Assembly (NCBI RefSeq): GCF_014269035.2
Contig: NZ_JABWRP020000007.1
Coordinates: 1-64,000, forward strand
Source of the DNA: Pseudomonas vlassakiae
GTDB taxonomy: Bacteria > Pseudomonadota > Gammaproteobacteria > Pseudomonadales > Pseudomonadaceae
DNA length: 64,000 bases
Reading direction: 5' to 3'
Under the pieces are notes generated by a model. That model worked only from the letters and a program-made list of their open reading frames with translations. It was not told where the DNA came from and did no database searches. The position numbers were made by a program, and so were the translations under genes. Of this stretch, positions 62,812 through 64,000 are shown piece by piece (position 1 is the stretch's first letter; each line of letters starts with the position of its first letter).

Positions 62812-64000
62812 TTAGACGATGCCGGTGGCGTAGAAGGTGGCAATGACCACGAATACCGCCAGGGTCTTGATCAGGGTAATACCGAAAATGTCCTTGTAGG
62901 CTTCGCGGTGGGTCAGCCCGGTTACCGCCAGCAAGGTGATCACCGCGCCGTTGTGCGGCAAGGTGTCCATGCCGCCACTGGCCATCGCGGCCACCCGGTG
63001 CAGCACCTCGAGGGGGATGTTGGCGGCATGGGCCGCCGCGATGAAGCTGTCGCTCATGGCCGCCAGGGCGATGCTCATGCCGCCCGAGGCGGAGCCGGTG
63101 ATGCCTGCCAGCAGGGTCACGGTGATCGCTTCGTTGACCAGCGGGTTGGGAATCCCGCGCAAGGCATCAGCCAGCACCAGAAAGCCCGGCAGCGAAGCGA
63201 TGACTGCGCCAAAGCCATACTCGGACGCGGTGTTCATGGCGGCCAGCAGGGCGCCACCGACGGCACTCTTGGTGCCTTCGGCCAGGCGTTCGCGGATCAC
63301 CCTGAAGGCACACGCCAGCACCATCAGGATGCCCACCAGCAGCGCCGCCTGCACCGCCCAGATCGCCGTGAGCTTGGCCACGTCGCTGTTGACCGGCGCG
63401 CTCATGCCCGGCAACTGCAGGGTGTGACTGGGGCCGTACCACTGCGGGATCCAGTGGGTGAAGAGCAGGTTCATCACGCCTACCAGCACCAGCGGTGACA
63501 GCGCCAGCCAGGGGTTGGGCAGGGCCAGGTCGGCTGCCGTCTCCGGTTCGTTGCGCAGGTTGTTGCCATAGCCTTCCCCCGCACGCTGGGCCTTGTTGCG
63601 CTGGCGCTGCAGGTACAGCATGCCGCTGCAGAACACGAACAGCGTACCGATCAGCCCCAGCCATGGCGCGGCCCAGGCTGTGGTGTTGAAGAAGGTGCTG
63701 GGGATGATGTTCTGGATCTGCGGGGTGCCGGGCAAGGCGTCCATGGTGAACGAGAACGCGCCCAGGGCAATGGTTGCCGGAATCAGGCGCTTGGGAATAT
63801 CGCTCTGGCGGAACATTTCTGCGGCGAATGGATACACCGCGAACACCACCACGAACAGCGACACGCCGCCGTAGGTGAGCAGGGCACAGACCAGCACGAT
63901 CACCAGCATCGCCTGGCGAGTGCCGAGCAGGCGAATGGCGGCGGCGACGATCGAACGCGAGAAGCCGGACAGTTCGATGAGCTTGCCGAACACGGCGCCG
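62812..64000 (-). CDS. GntP-family permease (5' end outside the window)
   Basis: The last 395 or so residues of a GntP/gluconate-type permease; the first codons shown (GAVFGKLIELSGFSRSIV) lie inside the family's conserved N-terminal third, so roughly 60-70 residues are missing beyond position 64000. About ten membrane segments are visible, with FTMDALPGTPQIQNIIPSTF and HNGAVITLLAVTGLTHREAY typical of the family. Next to hbdH it most likely imports D-3-hydroxybutyrate. First of the minus-strand operon visible here. Confidence 0.93.
   Translation of the reverse strand, partial: GAVFGKLIELSGFSRSIVAAAIRLLGTRQAMLVIVLVCALLTYGGVSLFVVVFAVYPFAAEMFRQSDIPKRLIPATIALGAFSFTMDALPGTPQIQNIIPSTFFNTTAWAAPWLGLIGTLFVFCSGMLYLQRQRNKAQRAGEGYGNNLRNEPETAADLALPNPWLALSPLVLVGVMNLLFTHWIPQWYGPSHTLQLPGMSAPVNSDVAKLTAIWAVQAALLVGILMVLACAFRVIRERLAEGTKSAVGGALLAAMNTASEYGFGAVIASLPGFLVLADALRGIPNPLVNEAITVTLLAGITGSASGGMSIALAAMSDSFIAAAHAANIPLEVLHRVAAMASGGMDTLPHNGAVITLLAVTGLTHREAYKDIFGITLIKTLAVFVVIATFYATGIV

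Overview
The window reads as chromosomal DNA of a Pseudomonas of the P. putida group. It has high GC, long overlapping operons, P. putida-type REP hairpins, a complete fap (functional amyloid) operon, a McpP-like chemoreceptor beside uppP, and a hydroxybutyrate/acetoacetate block carrying ecotin. No rRNA, tRNA, CRISPR array or intact insertion sequence was seen. The species assignment is inference from gene content.

Layout. (1) 1-7161: structured non-coding DNA and a purine-rich hexamer repeat, then a cobalamin riboswitch in front of cobW-cobN-chlI-VWA, the metal-insertion step of B12 synthesis. (2) 7278-17034: a VpsR-like sigma-54 activator, an LTA-synthase-like sulfatase, and the minus-strand fapABCDEF operon behind a -24/-12 type promoter. 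FapC carries two blocks of seven octapeptide repeats. (3) 17263-27786: nicotinamide riboside kinase/pnuC, a chemoreceptor, uppP, small membrane and YjbR-type proteins, a LysR/azoreductase pair, a hydrolase, an MFS transporter and the ABC-F protein YbiT. (4) 27807-31965: a decayed island with a tyrosine-recombinase C-terminus whose catalytic Tyr is replaced by His, several small orphan genes, a WaaP/InaA-like kinase and two small lipoproteins. (5) 32023-33797: an old-yellow-enzyme gene divergent from a MerR regulator, with a textbook 19-bp-spacer MerR promoter between them.

(6) 34150-51778 is the most interesting part: a catabolic locus of two operons flanking one AraC-type regulator. Operon 1 encodes an MDR oxidoreductase, a TauD/TfdA dioxygenase, a beta-keto acid cleavage enzyme (BKACE), an MFS transporter, a DsbA-like protein and a Rieske ferredoxin. 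Operon 2 encodes an RBBP9-like hydrolase, DUF1302, DUF1329, a YCF48-like propeller, an MMPL/RND transporter, an acyl-CoA dehydrogenase and an acyl-CoA synthetase. Both promoters carry a nearly identical 43-bp element made of two direct repeats 21 bp apart, and a further half-site covers the regulator's own promoter. I infer one regulon for uptake, CoA activation and oxidation of a hydrophobic acid or ester. Its substrate cannot be read from the sequence.

(7) 51857-59034: ogt, a nitrilase-family hydrolase, a DUF3016 protein, a metallophosphatase, two LysE exporters around an AraC regulator, and an autotransporter. (8) 59166-64000: ppiC, acetoacetyl-CoA synthetase, ecotin, 3-hydroxybutyrate dehydrogenase and a GntP-type permease cut by the window edge. 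BKACE would release acetoacetate, which the synthetase here could use, so regions 6 and 8 may be linked metabolically.
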